A stretch of 63,224 nt of DNA from an uncultured Lachnospiraceae bacterium (GTDB lineage Bacteria; Bacillota; Clostridia; Lachnospirales; Lachnospiraceae): positions 1 through 63,224 of the forward strand of contig CALWGV010000049.1 of NCBI GenBank assembly GCA_944380185.1, given 5' to 3'. The notes beneath the pieces are model-generated. The model did not search any database. It was not told the DNA's origin and saw only the letters and a program-made list of their open reading frames with translations. The position numbers and the translations under genes are program-made. Of this stretch, positions 34,343 to 43,533 are shown in pieces (the first letter of the stretch is position 1; every line of letters starts with the position of its first letter).

Positions 34343-35626
34343 TTATTGCTCCACCATGATTTTCAATATCTCCCGGTCTGTCTCCCGCATTCCCTCACGG
34401 CCCAGCTGTCCCACACAGTCGATAGTATTTTCAATGCCCTTTTTGACGATTCCCTCGCCGCCGCGGAATTCCCTGCCGTTTTTGGCCATATCGAGAGCCA
34501 GCAGAGAGGAATCCAGGGAAGCGGCGATTTTGGCCGCGCAGGAAGGCTTGGCCCCATCGCAGATCATGCCGGAGGTAATGGCCAGACAGTTGACTACCTG
34601 ATGGCGAATCACATCATCGCTCTCATGCATCAGCCAGGCAATGCCGGCTCCCGCCGCACAGCCGGCGCTGACCGCCCCGCAGTAGGCCGAAAGCCGTCCG
34701 ATACCGGCTTTTTGATGGAGGGAGAGAAGGTTGGCCAGAACCAGCGCCCTGTACAGCTCCTCCTCACTGGAACCCAGCGTTCTCGCATATTCAATCACTG
34801 GCACGGATACCGTGATTCCCTGATTGCCGCTGCCGGAATTGATAATCACCGGCATCTCGCAGCCGCTCATTCTGGCATCGGATCCGGCGGCTGCCATGGC
34901 CTTGACCCGAATCTTGACATCGGAACTGTCATTGCAGGCAAGGATCGTCTGGCCCACACAGGCGCCCCAGTCATTGCGCAGTCCCTCCTCGGCAATGGCC
35001 AGATTGTAGCGGATCTGCCGTCCGATGACCTCCCGCACGTCCTCCAGCTCACAGGTGCGGGCAAAGTCCAGGATATCTTCCACGGTCATAAAATCCTTTT
35101 CCGTCGGGGACCCGCCCTCTCCGCCGCAGTCAACGGTTTTTTCGAGGAGGATTTCGCCGTTCTTTTCTATATACACTATATTGGTATGCTCATTGGCAAT
35201 ACGGACCACCGCCCTGTCATGCCCTGCCGTCAGCGTGATCACCAGATCAAAGACCAGACCGGACGAAGCAACGCCTACTTCCACCATATCCCGGGTCAGC
35301 AGCTGCCGTATTTTCTCCTTTTGTTCCGCAGAGACTTCACTGATGACTTCCAGCCTGCGCTCAGCCCTTCCTGCTACCACCCCCGCCAGGGCAGCCGCCT
35401 CGATGCCCTTCAATCCGTCGGTATTGGGTACCGTGACGCTCTTTACATTCTTGATAATATTGCCGCTGGCCTCCACCAGGATTTTTCCCGGAAACTGCCC
35501 CAGCACATCTCTGGCCTTCGCCGCCGCATAGGAAATGGCAATGGGTTCCGTACACCCCATGGCCGGCACCAGCTCTTTTCTAAGTGTGTCTGCATATTTC
35601 CGGTAAAGCTCGCTGTCCCGTTTCAT
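34343..35626 (-). CDS. L-cysteine desulfidase family protein (UPF0597/CyuA-like)
   Basis: This 427-residue member of the serine dehydratase alpha-like/L-cysteine desulfidase family degrades L-cysteine to pyruvate, sulfide and ammonia with a 4Fe-4S cluster. It has the family opening KELVPAMGCTEPIAISYAAAKA with a conserved Cys, later Cys in ACND, SGCEMPVIINSGSGNQGI and YCGAVSAGCAAGAGIAW, and the end segment SGMICDGAKPSCAAKIA. An AAAGGAACAGGATGAG context precedes the ATG. It lies about 110 bases upstream of the YibE/F gene in the same direction. The region 35627-35792 is AT-rich leader without a gene. Confidence 0.9.
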   Translation of the reverse strand: MKRDSELYRKYADTLRKELVPAMGCTEPIAISYAAAKARDVLGQFPGKILVEASGNIIKNVKSVTVPNTDGLKGIEAAALAGVVAGRAERRLEVISEVSAEQKEKIRQLLTRDMVEVGVASSGLVFDLVITLTAGHDRAVVRIANEHTNIVYIEKNGEILLEKTVDCGGEGGSPTEKDFMTVEDILDFARTCELEDVREVIGRQIRYNLAIAEEGLRNDWGACVGQTILACNDSSDVKIRVKAMAAAGSDARMSGCEMPVIINSGSGNQGITVSVPVIEYARTLGSSEEELYRALVLANLLSLHQKAGIGRLSAYCGAVSAGCAAGAGIAWLMHESDDVIRHQVVNCLAITSGMICDGAKPSCAAKIAASLDSSLLALDMAKNGREFRGGEGIVKKGIENTIDCVGQLGREGMRETDREILKIMVEQ

Positions 35627-35792
35627 CTCATCCTGTTCCTTTCGCTTTAATCTCCCGTAAATTTTTAATCGCGGTTTGTTTTCATCCGGCTTTCATCGTC
35701 TTCATTGTCCTTTATTATAATTTTAATCAATAATGCGCTTCAGCACAACCATTATTTATATAAATTTACCAGAAAATCTCCTTTTTCCGCCT

Positions 35793-35823
35793 AAAAAAAT
35801 TCCCGCGCCGGATGACGCGGGAA
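35793..35823 (-). terminator. Terminator of the VWA gene
   Basis: ATTCCCGCG ... CGCGGGAAT followed by T6 on the minus strand, 45 bases past the VWA stop. Confidence 0.85.
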
Positions 35824-35867
35824 TCCTCGGTCAGCGCGCGAAGCAAAACCCTGACCGATGGCTTAAA

Positions 35868-37256
35868 TCAGACGATTTCATCACAGCAGCGGAATTCCGA
35901 ATCAATATAGTGAGCCATAACGCGGGCCTTGAAATACCTGGCTGCGCATATGCCTCCTGATGTGGCTGCAGTGTTCTCCCCCGATACGCTCAGATCTTCG
36001 GGAAGAATAAATTTTATGCATTTTACCATCACATCACGGCAGCTCGAATAGCAGTGAGCCGGGACAGTGATGGTCTTCATCCCCCGCTGATACTCCGCTC
36101 CCTGCTGGTCCGTCTCCGTCAGAACGACGCCAAGGGCCACTCTTTTGCAGGGACACACGTTTTTCAGACGAACATTCAGCTGTAGAATACGCCCCGTTGA
36201 CTCCAGATAGACGTCCCCCACGTCATAGGTCAGAGAGTCCTGGCAGCCGCCGATCGTGATGTCCACAGGGACAGGGCAGGGCTCAGGGTTTACGACAGAA
36301 CCGCAGTCTACCTGTACCTGAGGCGACGGGAATACCGCCTGATTATTCTGCGCATCGCTGTAAGAGATGGACTGATTGACCTCCTTGATTCCCGATGTGC
36401 CAGCCACATGCTGCACATAGAATTCCAGCGAAGCGCCCTCATTGGTCGTCGTTCCCAGCTGATCGATCGTCCACTTGAGCGTGGTGGAGTCGACCATGCT
36501 GGCCGCGCCCTTGGTGGGCATCAGAACTCCCGTGATGACAAAGTCCGGATTGACTATCTCGTCGATGACGATATCCGTAGCCCCGGGGTTGGAAATATTG
36601 GCGGCAAGATCCTCAAACAGATCTTCCAGCTGCGCGTCATCCGGCGTGATCGACACGTGAGAAGCATCCGGGTCCGTCGCCCATTCGTTCAGCACGGCGG
36701 GATCAATGCCGTCCGCTCCGGTCAGACCGATGCAGTAGATGACAATGCCCGACGCCCGCGCAGCTGCCGCCACAGGATTGGGATCCGGCCCGGCAGTCGT
36801 CTTTCCGTCGGTAAACATCACCATCACTTTGGCATTCGTCGAGGCCGGGTCAAACATGGCCGCAGCCTCAGCGAAAGCATCCGCATGGTTAGTGGAGCCC
36901 CCTGCGTCAAGGCCGTCGATAGCGCTCTTCAGCGTATCCACCGAGGTGATGAGCTGAGTGTCCTGAACAGCTGTGGAAGCAAAGCTGACGATGCCGATGC
37001 GGCTGCCCGAGCCGATATTTCCGTCCTGTGCCCCATCGGTAGCTTCATCGATAATATCGATAAATTTTTTTGCCCCGTTTTTCAGGTTGGCCAGCGGGCT
37101 CCCAGCCATACTCCCTGAGCGGTCCAGTATCAGAACGATGTCCGTGGGGTGACTGCTGATATCCAGTGAAGCCGACAAGGCCAGAGTTATCTTCAGAAAA
37201 CCGGAACAATCGATCCGGTCGGCGCTGATTGTCTTATTTGAATTATTCAATCCCAT
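35868..37256 (-). CDS. VWA domain-containing protein with Cys-rich C-terminal domain
   Basis: This 462-residue protein has a von Willebrand A domain at about residues 35-215 with a full MIDAS (DRSGSMAGS, Thr in GGSTNHADAF, Asp in MFTDGKTTAGPD). A DUF11-like beta domain follows (about 215-320, ATDIVIDEIVNPDFVITGV). The C-terminal region of about 140 residues has a dozen Cys (CPVP, GGCQD, VCPCKR, CYSSCRD, CCDE). There is no signal peptide, so it may be cytosolic, spore- or particle-associated, or exported another way. AAGGAG precedes the ATG. It stands alone between two terminators. The partner is unknown. Confidence 0.8.
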   Translation of the reverse strand: MGLNNSNKTISADRIDCSGFLKITLALSASLDISSHPTDIVLILDRSGSMAGSPLANLKNGAKKFIDIIDEATDGAQDGNIGSGSRIGIVSFASTAVQDTQLITSVDTLKSAIDGLDAGGSTNHADAFAEAAAMFDPASTNAKVMVMFTDGKTTAGPDPNPVAAAARASGIVIYCIGLTGADGIDPAVLNEWATDPDASHVSITPDDAQLEDLFEDLAANISNPGATDIVIDEIVNPDFVITGVLMPTKGAASMVDSTTLKWTIDQLGTTTNEGASLEFYVQHVAGTSGIKEVNQSISYSDAQNNQAVFPSPQVQVDCGSVVNPEPCPVPVDITIGGCQDSLTYDVGDVYLESTGRILQLNVRLKNVCPCKRVALGVVLTETDQQGAEYQRGMKTITVPAHCYSSCRDVMVKCIKFILPEDLSVSGENTAATSGGICAARYFKARVMAHYIDSEFRCCDEIV

Positions 37257-37342
37257 TGCCTGTTCTCCTTATTGATCTTGGGGAGCTGTCTCCCCTTGAT
37301 ACAATATATGTAAATGCCCGTCCGGTGTGCGTTCTGGCGCTT

Positions 37343-37373
37343 GAAAAGGCAGCCGCGACCTGACGCGACTGCC
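37343..37373 (-). terminator. Terminator of the phosphohexomutase gene
   Basis: GGCAGTCGCG-TCAGGT-CGCGGCTGCC followed by TTTTC on the minus strand. Confidence 0.75.
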
Positions 37374-37378
37374 TCACA

Positions 37379-37414
37379 TTTGACTTTACGTTTTCGTTTG
37401 ACTTTACGTTTTCG
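37379..37414. repeat. 18-bp perfect tandem duplication
   Basis: TTTGACTTTACGTTTTCG occurs twice without a gap in the 3' region of the phosphohexomutase gene, just before its terminator. The role is unclear; it may be a recent slip. Confidence 0.8.
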
Positions 37415-37480
37415 TTTTTGCGGTAACCGCAATAAGATATTGGCAATGGGATATCGGATATCGCCGTTTGCGCAATCGGC

Positions 37481-39214
37481 TTACTCTATGCCGTCCACGA
37501 TGGCCTCCAGAGCCTTGCCCAGAGCTGCGGATTTCTCCGCCGCGTCCTCCATGGAAGTGCCCTTTACGCCATAATACATCTTGAGCTTGGGCTCGGTGCC
37601 GGAAGGTCTGACGCAGACCCAGGCGTCATCGGTCAGATCATAGTAGAGCACCTTGGAATGGGGCAGGCCGGTGGGATGCACCTCGCCGGTTGCCAGGTCA
37701 GTGACCGTATCCTTCATGTAATCGCGGAAGGAGGTGACGGTATAGTCACCGATCTTCGTCAGCGCCTCCTCCTGCAGGGCATCCATGATCCGGGCGATCT
37801 TCTCCAGACCCTCCTTGCCCTTCAGCGTGAAGGTCTTGATGTCATCTCTGTAGTAGCCGTAGCGATCATACATAGCAATCATCGCATCCCACAGAGTCAT
37901 ATTCTTTGTCTTATAGTAAGCGGCGGCCTCGCACAGAGCCATGACAGCCACGATAGCGTCCTTGTCCCTGGCATGGGTGCCGATCAGGCAGCCGTAGCTC
38001 TCCTCAAAACCAAAGAGATAGGTGCCCTTGCCGGTCTCTTCGAATTTCAGGATCTGCTGGCCGATATACTTAAAGCCGGTCAGCACCTCGATCAGCTGCA
38101 CGCCGTAATATCTGGCGATGGCGTCGGCCAGATTGGTCGTGACAATGGTCTTGATCAGAGCGCCGTCAGCAGGCAGGCCCTCCTTCTCCTTGATCTGGCT
38201 GATCTCATAGTCAGCCAGCAGGCAGCCGGACATATTGCCGGTCAGCGAGATATATTCTCCGCTCTTTGCATCCTTTACATACACGCCCAGACGGTCGGCA
38301 TCGGGGTCGGTGGCCAGCACCAGATCAGCGTCCACCTCCTTGGCCAGTTTCAGTCCCAGGACAAAGGCCTCCGGGGACTCCGGATTCGGATAGCTGACCG
38401 TGGGGAAATCGCCGTCCGGCAGCTCCTGCTCCGGCACCACCCATACATTTTCAAAGCCCAGCTCCTTCATGATCCTGCGAGCGGGAATATTGCCCGTGCC
38501 GTGCAGAGGCGTGTAGACAATGCGGATATTTTTAGCCTGAGCAGCAATGCAGTCGGGGCGTTTTACCTGCGTCTTCAGCGCCGCAATGTAGGCATCATCG
38601 ATATCCTTGCCGATGGCCACATAGAGGCCGGCCTTCACCGCCTCCTCCTTGCCCATGGTCTTCACCTCAGCAAAATCGGTAACTGCCTGCACCTCGGCCA
38701 TGATGCCGCTGTCGTGGGGCGGCGTAATCTGCGCGCCGTCCTCCCAATATACTTTATAGCCGTTGTATTCCGGCGGATTATGGCTGGCGGTGATATTGAT
38801 ACCGGAGATGCAGTGCAGGGTGCGCACCGCAAAGGAGAGCTCCGGCGTAGGACGCAGCGATTCAAACACGTAGGCCTTGATGCCATTGGCGCACAGGCAC
38901 AGAGCCGCCTCATCGGCAAACTCAGGGGACATATGGCGCGAATCATAGGCAATGGCAACTCCTCTCTGCTGCATTCCCAGCTTGCTGATGTAATTAGCCA
39001 GCCCCTGCGTGGTCTTTCTGACCGTGTAGATATTCATACGGTTGGTGCCTGCACCGATAACGCCGCGAAGGCCTGCGGTGCCGAAAGCCAGCGACGTGTA
39101 GAACCGGTCCTCAATCTCCTTTTCGTCTCCCCTGATGGACTCAAGCTCCGCCCTGGTCGCCTCATCAAAATAAGGATTGGCAAGCCACTGTTCATACGTT
39201 TCCTTATAACCCAT
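37481..39214 (-). CDS. Phosphoglucomutase/phosphomannomutase
   Basis: This 577-residue alpha-D-phosphohexomutase moves phosphate between C1 and C6 of hexoses. Motifs are FGTAGLRGVIGAGTNRMN, the phospho-serine loop ITASHNPPEYNG, metal loop ATDPDADRLGV, sugar loop FGFEESYG and phosphate loop CVRPSGTEPKLK. The ATG at 39214 follows AGGAGG. Glucose-1-phosphate made here would feed glycogen or polysaccharide synthesis. Length fits the Firmicute PgcA type. Confidence 0.95.
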   Translation of the reverse strand: MGYKETYEQWLANPYFDEATRAELESIRGDEKEIEDRFYTSLAFGTAGLRGVIGAGTNRMNIYTVRKTTQGLANYISKLGMQQRGVAIAYDSRHMSPEFADEAALCLCANGIKAYVFESLRPTPELSFAVRTLHCISGINITASHNPPEYNGYKVYWEDGAQITPPHDSGIMAEVQAVTDFAEVKTMGKEEAVKAGLYVAIGKDIDDAYIAALKTQVKRPDCIAAQAKNIRIVYTPLHGTGNIPARRIMKELGFENVWVVPEQELPDGDFPTVSYPNPESPEAFVLGLKLAKEVDADLVLATDPDADRLGVYVKDAKSGEYISLTGNMSGCLLADYEISQIKEKEGLPADGALIKTIVTTNLADAIARYYGVQLIEVLTGFKYIGQQILKFEETGKGTYLFGFEESYGCLIGTHARDKDAIVAVMALCEAAAYYKTKNMTLWDAMIAMYDRYGYYRDDIKTFTLKGKEGLEKIARIMDALQEEALTKIGDYTVTSFRDYMKDTVTDLATGEVHPTGLPHSKVLYYDLTDDAWVCVRPSGTEPKLKMYYGVKGTSMEDAAEKSAALGKALEAIVDGIE

Positions 39215-39252
39215 AAATGTATCCTCCTGTGATTTGCTTATGGCAGGCCTGT

Positions 39253-39299
39253 CCGCTCCGCCTCTTCGGAGCGGCCGGCGGGCCTTCCCGTCCGCCGGC
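39253..39299. repeat. Two adjacent GC-rich hairpins between CotS-like and phosphohexomutase genes
   Basis: CCGCTCCG/CGGAGCGG (39253-39274) abuts GCCGGCGG/CCGCCGGC (39274-39299). No T run follows, so this is not a standard terminator. It could slow transcription or protect the upstream mRNA. Confidence 0.6.
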
Positions 39300-39317
39300 A
39301 CCTTTTGCCTGCCTTTA

Positions 39318-40304
39318 TTATATAACACCCTGCCGCAAAAAGTCCAGAAACTTCTTGCGTTCCGGCTCCTGTTCTTCCAAAATTTTCAGTTTTTCCGTGT
39401 TCCTGGCCGGTACCCAGGCTTTGTTGGAATTATAATAGTAATTGATCTGCTTCCAGTATTTTTCGGGGTAGAGAAAGCGGACATAGAGATACCGCCGGTC
39501 TTTTGCCGTCACGGGAAGCTGCCTGTCATATTCCGCAATCATCTTCTCGCCCAGCCGGCAGCGAAAGCCTTGCTTTTCCATGGCCTTCCGCATGAAATAG
39601 TACAGATCTGCCATCTGCACCCCGCGATGCATCCCCATAAAATCCGTAACCATGGCAAACTCACCGTCATAAAGCACATGGTGCTGGCTGTACTCCCCGT
39701 GGCACAGATAGGACTGGGGCGCGCTCTCGGCCTCCGCTGCCCGAAGCCCCGAGTCGGAGAGGAGCTCCATAGCCTCTGCAGCCTGGTCGAAAAACATATC
39801 AAAGCTGCGCATCATGCACAGCTCAAAATCTGACTTATGGCGGACCCGACGCACATAGTTCCGCGCCCGCTTAAGCTCAGCCGTGTGGCGCTCATACTCT
39901 TCGGACAGACTGTCATCCACCTTGAAGGCGCTGCCGTCAGACTCTCTGAGTCCCTTATGAAGGGCAGCCAGAAGCCTCACGCCCCGCAGCACCTCCGTCT
40001 CATCCGTCAGATTGCACTCCCTTCCGCTGTTCCACTCCTTTACCACGTAGGGCGTCTGCTCCTCGTCCATGCTCAAAAGCTCCCCCTCCCGGTTGGCGAT
40101 GACGCGGTCCACGGCCAGACCTGTCCTCTCTTCCAGGCTGCAGATCACCTGCTGCACCTGCAGAAGCCGCGCCAGGGAACCTCTGTATTCCTTTAACAGT
40201 CGGCAGCCCTGTCTGGTCTCGCACAGCATCGCTCCCCGGACCCGGCTGGTTCGGATGATATCCAGATCATATTGCTGCAACACATCGATACTCTTCTCGT
40301 TCAC
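39318..40304 (-). CDS. CotS family spore-coat-like kinase-fold protein
   Basis: This 328-residue protein has the aminoglycoside-phosphotransferase-like fold seen in the CotS/YsxE spore coat family. It has an N-terminal lobe with RLLKEYRGS, the catalytic-loop-like LCHGEYSQHHVLYDG and a metal-loop-like TDFMGMHRGVQMADLYYFMRK. Several kinase residues are replaced, as in CotS proteins. Translation starts at GTG 40304 behind GGAGGGG. It suggests the organism forms spores. Confidence 0.82.
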   Translation of the reverse strand: MNEKSIDVLQQYDLDIIRTSRVRGAMLCETRQGCRLLKEYRGSLARLLQVQQVICSLEERTGLAVDRVIANREGELLSMDEEQTPYVVKEWNSGRECNLTDETEVLRGVRLLAALHKGLRESDGSAFKVDDSLSEEYERHTAELKRARNYVRRVRHKSDFELCMMRSFDMFFDQAAEAMELLSDSGLRAAEAESAPQSYLCHGEYSQHHVLYDGEFAMVTDFMGMHRGVQMADLYYFMRKAMEKQGFRCRLGEKMIAEYDRQLPVTAKDRRYLYVRFLYPEKYWKQINYYYNSNKAWVPARNTEKLKILEEQEPERKKFLDFLRQGVI

Positions 40305-40498
40305 CGCTACCCCTCCGCTTCCATCGCTACTGACATTCTATGAAAGCCGGCGGCCGCCCATGCAGAATTTGCTCCCAAAAATGAAATCCTCTTTCCCTTT
40401 TCCACACGAAAACGTGGTATACTAATGGTATACTAAATTTAAGCAATAAAACTGTATACCGACAACGCATGTCAAGTTTTAAGGAAGGAGGGTCTTTT

Positions 40499-41434
40499 GT
40501 GGCAGAACAAAAATTTACGATAGTCAGCGATGGTTCCTGCGATCTGCCGGAATCGATTATCAGAGAACAAGACATCGGCGTCGTTCACTTTTATGTCACC
40601 TTTGATCAGAAGGAGTACCGCAGGGAAGGGGTGGAAATCAATCTGGATACCTTTTATCAGCGCATGATAGATGAACCCAAAGTCTATCCCGGCACGGCCG
40701 CCCCTTCCCCGGAGGATTTCCATCAGGTTTTCTCCGCACAGGCCAAAAGGGGAATGGACATTGTCTGCGTCTGTATCTCTTCCAAGCTCAGCTCATCTTT
40801 ACAGTCCGCCCACATTGCCCGCGATATGTTAGCTGAGGAATTCCCGGATATCCGGGTGATCATTCTGGATTCTCTGGCCTGCACGCTGATGCAGGGCGCC
40901 TATGTTCTGGAGCTCTGCCGGCTGAGAGATATGGGTGTCTCCGCTTCTCAGGCCGCCTCAGACATGGAGCAGCTGCAGAAAACCGGCCGCATTCTCTTTA
41001 CCGTCGGCAGTCTGGATCATCTGCAGCACGGCGGCCGCATCGGCAAGGTTACCAGCATTGCAGGAACCCTGCTGGACGTCAAGCCCCTAATTACCCTGGA
41101 AGAGGGAGAAATCCATTCCTCCGGCATACGCAGAGGCCGCCGCCGTTCTCTGGATGGCACTGTCGATCTGCTGGTTTCTTATCTGCAGGACGCCGGCTGC
41201 GGACCGGACGACTGCAGTATTCTGATCGGATATGGATACGACGGCAGCGAAGCCGAGCGCTTCCGCCGGCAAACCCAGGAAAAGCTGCAGGGTGTCTTCG
41301 GCACATCACCCGACATTCCGGTGTGCCGGATCGGCGCAACCGTCGGCGTTCACGCAGGTCCCTATTCCATCGGCTACGGCGTCATCCGGCGCGCCGACCG
41401 TTTCCCCGCCCTGAATCATGCAGAGGAGGGCTGA
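40499..41434 (+). CDS. DegV family fatty-acid-binding protein
   Basis: This 311-residue DegV protein binds a fatty acid and passes it to the fatty acid kinase system. Motifs are IVSDGSCDLPESI at the start, YPGTAAPSPEDF, CISSKLSSSLQSA, ILDSLACTLMQGAYV and VGSLDHLQHGGRIGK. The GTG at 40499 is the best start because AAGGAGGG is correctly spaced. Two GGTATACTAA direct repeats at about 40418-40437 provide extended -10-like promoter elements upstream. Confidence 0.9.
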   Translation: MAEQKFTIVSDGSCDLPESIIREQDIGVVHFYVTFDQKEYRREGVEINLDTFYQRMIDEPKVYPGTAAPSPEDFHQVFSAQAKRGMDIVCVCISSKLSSSLQSAHIARDMLAEEFPDIRVIILDSLACTLMQGAYVLELCRLRDMGVSASQAASDMEQLQKTGRILFTVGSLDHLQHGGRIGKVTSIAGTLLDVKPLITLEEGEIHSSGIRRGRRRSLDGTVDLLVSYLQDAGCGPDDCSILIGYGYDGSEAERFRRQTQEKLQGVFGTSPDIPVCRIGATVGVHAGPYSIGYGVIRRADRFPALNHAEEG

Positions 41435-41440
41435 TATAAA

Positions 41441-41791
41441 ATGGACAATGGGAATATGCCTGCCTTCTCCTTCTGCAAGCTGGAAATTTTCATCCCGGAG
41501 AGCCACCTAGGCCCTCTGGCCCGTACTCTGCATGAAGAAGGCGCCGGCCACATCGGACGCTATGACTGCTGCCTGTCCTATAGCCCGGTCACCGGCTGTT
41601 TTCGTCCTCTGGAGGGGACTTCTCCCTACACCGGTGTGCAGGGCGAAATCTGCAGGACGCCGGAACTCAAAGTGGAGGCAACCTGTCCCGCCGAACGGGT
41701 GGACGCCATTATCGCGGCAGTTCGCCGGATACACCCCTATGAGGAACCCGTCATCAATGCCATCCCCCTGTATCGAACCGGGCTGGGATGA
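41441..41791 (+). CDS. NIF3/YqfO C-terminal-like (CutA-fold) protein
   Basis: This 116-residue stand-alone protein resembles the domain inserted in NIF3-like YqfO proteins: FCKLEIFIPESHLGPLARTLHEEGAGHIGRY, a central GCFRPLEGTSPYTG, and IAAVRRIHPYEEPVINAIPL near the end. Such proteins form trimers with a CutA-like fold; no reaction is known. It begins seven bases after the DegV stop, with weak GAGGAGG spacing, and is likely co-transcribed with DegV. Confidence 0.85.
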   Translation: MDNGNMPAFSFCKLEIFIPESHLGPLARTLHEEGAGHIGRYDCCLSYSPVTGCFRPLEGTSPYTGVQGEICRTPELKVEATCPAERVDAIIAAVRRIHPYEEPVINAIPLYRTGLG

Positions 41792-41812
41792 AACAAATAT
41801 TGTTTTCGTCAC

Positions 41813-41830
41813 ATGTTGATGCATCAACAT
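41813..41830. repeat. 18-bp palindrome shared with 60255-60290
   Basis: ATGTTGATG/CATCAACAT is perfectly symmetric and is followed by CTC, as is the second copy near 60281. It lies just after the NIF3-like gene and before the ilvA promoter. Flanks (CAATATT on both sides) extend the symmetry imperfectly. Confidence 0.75.
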
Positions 41831-41907
41831 CTCGAAATTTGCAATATTCTGTCGGCAGCGCCTCGTTATTTTTGCGGTTTACTGCCCCATTATCTTTTTG
41901 CCGGGAC

Positions 41908-41936
41908 TTGACAAAGCCGCCGGATGACGGTAAACT
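41908..41936 (+). promoter_or_regulatory. Promoter of the ilvA T-box leader
   Basis: TTGACA (41908-41913), 17 bases and TAAACT (41931-41936). The transcript starts near 41943. Confidence 0.75.
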
Positions 41937-41943
41937 GTAAAAC

Positions 41944-42273
41944 AATTAACCGAAAACGGCCGCCATTTTGTTCGGCCGCCAAAATGCGTTTCCATGAGGA
42001 CAGGTCAGAAGGCCCCTGCAGTTGCAGAGAGCCGCCGGAGGGTGCAAGGCGGACTGCAGCTTTTGACAGATCACCTCTCAGCAGCCTTTGCGAACCCGCT
42101 TTCCGCGGCAGTAAGGAAGGACGGCAGGCCCCGTTACCGGCCGGCAGGCTGATCGGCATGCAGCGAGCGGCCGTCTCGGGACGGCAACAAGAGTGGTACC
42201 GCGGGTAATCGTTAGTAAAAAGCATAAGCCCCGTCTCTTGAGAATAACACATTCTCTAAGAGACGGGGTTTTT
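41944..42273 (+). ncRNA. T-box riboswitch, probably isoleucine-specific, before ilvA
   Basis: The leader contains the T-box sequence TGGTACCGCGG (42194-42204) and a strong terminator (42228-42273, GCCCCGTCTCTT ... AAGAGACGGGG then T5). Stem I has GAGG near 41997 pairing with CCTC near 42077, with AGAGAGC in the apical part. The triplet just before the closing strand reads ATC followed by A, the usual place of the specifier, so uncharged tRNA-Ile would allow readthrough. This fits the gene downstream, which starts isoleucine synthesis. An ACC (Thr) reading is excluded if CC is paired. Confidence 0.85.
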
Positions 42274-42321
42274 AAATAGTTTTTGAACATGCAAATCCAA
42301 AGAAGACGAGGGAGGAAATCT

Positions 42322-43527
42322 ATGCTGACACTGGACAAAATTTATCACGCTGCCTTCATTCTGAAAAACGTAGCCCGCAGGACAGATCTGATCGCGGCCC
42401 CGAATCTCAACCGCGAAGGCAATCTCTACCTGAAGACGGAAAACCTGCAGGTCACCGGCAGTTTTAAGCTGCGGGGCGCCTATTATAAGATCAGTCAGCT
42501 GACCGAGGAAGAAAAGTCCCACGGCATCATCGCCTGCAGCGCCGGCAACCATGCCCAGGGCGTAGCCCTGGCCGCCACGGAAAACGGCATAAAGAGCACG
42601 ATCTGCATGCCCGACGGCGCTCCCATCAGCAAGGTGGAGGCCACCAAGCGCCTGGGCGCCGAGATCTGTCTGGTCAAAGGCACTTACGACGATGCCTACG
42701 ATTATGCCTGCAAGCTGCGGGACGAAACCGGCGCTACCTTCATCCATCCCTTTGACGATGAACTGGTCATCGCCGGCCAGGGCACCATCGGCCTGGAGAT
42801 CCTGGATCAGCTGGCCGATGTGGACGCTGTGCTGATTCCCATCGGAGGCGGCGGCCTGATCAGCGGCGTGGCCTGCGCCATCAAAAACCTGCGCCCTGAC
42901 GTAAAGGTCTACGGCGTCCAGGCTGCCGGGGCTCCCAGCATGTTTGAGAGCGTCCATGTACATAAGCCTATTATGCTGGATACCGTCTCCACCTTTGCCG
43001 ACGGCATCGCCGTCAAGCATCCCGGCGACATCACCTTCGAGATGGTAAACAAATACGTGGACGATATCGTTACCGTCTCCGAGGACGAGATCGCTGCTGC
43101 CATCCTGGCCCTGATCGAAAAGCAGAAGCTGATCGCCGAGGGCGCGGGAGCCGTCAGCGTGGCCGCCGCCATGTTTGACAAGCTGGATCTGGCTGGCAAA
43201 AAGACCGTCTGCCTGCTTTCCGGCGGCAATATCGACGTCAATATCCTAAACCGCGTTATCACCCGCGGCCTGGTCATGAGCGGCCGCAATACCAACCTGA
43301 TGATTGCCCTGGAGGATAAGCCCGGCCAGCTCCAGAGCGTCAGCGAAATCATCAGCCGCTGCGGCGGCAACGTGGTAAACGTCCACTATGACCACAGCGA
43401 CACCAGCATGGCCATCACCAGCTGCTTTATCAAGCTGGGACTGGAGACCAGGGACGCCGCGCAGATTCAGCAGATCCGCGATGAACTGACCCGCGCCGGC
43501 TTTACCCTGGTCAATGAGAGGGCGTAG
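42322..43527 (+). CDS. ilvA: Threonine ammonia-lyase (threonine dehydratase) with ACT domain
   Basis: This 401-residue PLP enzyme converts threonine to 2-oxobutanoate and ammonia, the first step to isoleucine. The PLP Lys is in VTGSFKLRGAYYK, the Ser/Gly loop in ACSAGNHAQGVA, the phosphate loop in IPIGGGGLISG, and a C-terminal ACT domain starts near residue 330 (ALEDKPGQLQSVSEI) for allosteric control. The ATG at 42322 follows GGGAGG. The Ile T-box ahead of it supports a biosynthetic role over a catabolic one. It releases reactive enamines that RidA (17398-17781) would clear. Confidence 0.95.
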   Translation: MLTLDKIYHAAFILKNVARRTDLIAAPNLNREGNLYLKTENLQVTGSFKLRGAYYKISQLTEEEKSHGIIACSAGNHAQGVALAATENGIKSTICMPDGAPISKVEATKRLGAEICLVKGTYDDAYDYACKLRDETGATFIHPFDDELVIAGQGTIGLEILDQLADVDAVLIPIGGGGLISGVACAIKNLRPDVKVYGVQAAGAPSMFESVHVHKPIMLDTVSTFADGIAVKHPGDITFEMVNKYVDDIVTVSEDEIAAAILALIEKQKLIAEGAGAVSVAAAMFDKLDLAGKKTVCLLSGGNIDVNILNRVITRGLVMSGRNTNLMIALEDKPGQLQSVSEIISRCGGNVVNVHYDHSDTSMAITSCFIKLGLETRDAAQIQQIRDELTRAGFTLVNERA

Positions 43528-43533
43528 GTTCCC

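Noticed and set aside
34346-35650. Open frame of 434 codons on the plus strand
   Set aside because: It is the mirror of the L-cysteine desulfidase-like gene and shows no family features.
37658-39232. Open frame of 524 codons on the plus strand
   Set aside because: It lies entirely opposite the phosphohexomutase gene, whose catalytic motifs are intact. No ribosome binding site or known domain is visible.
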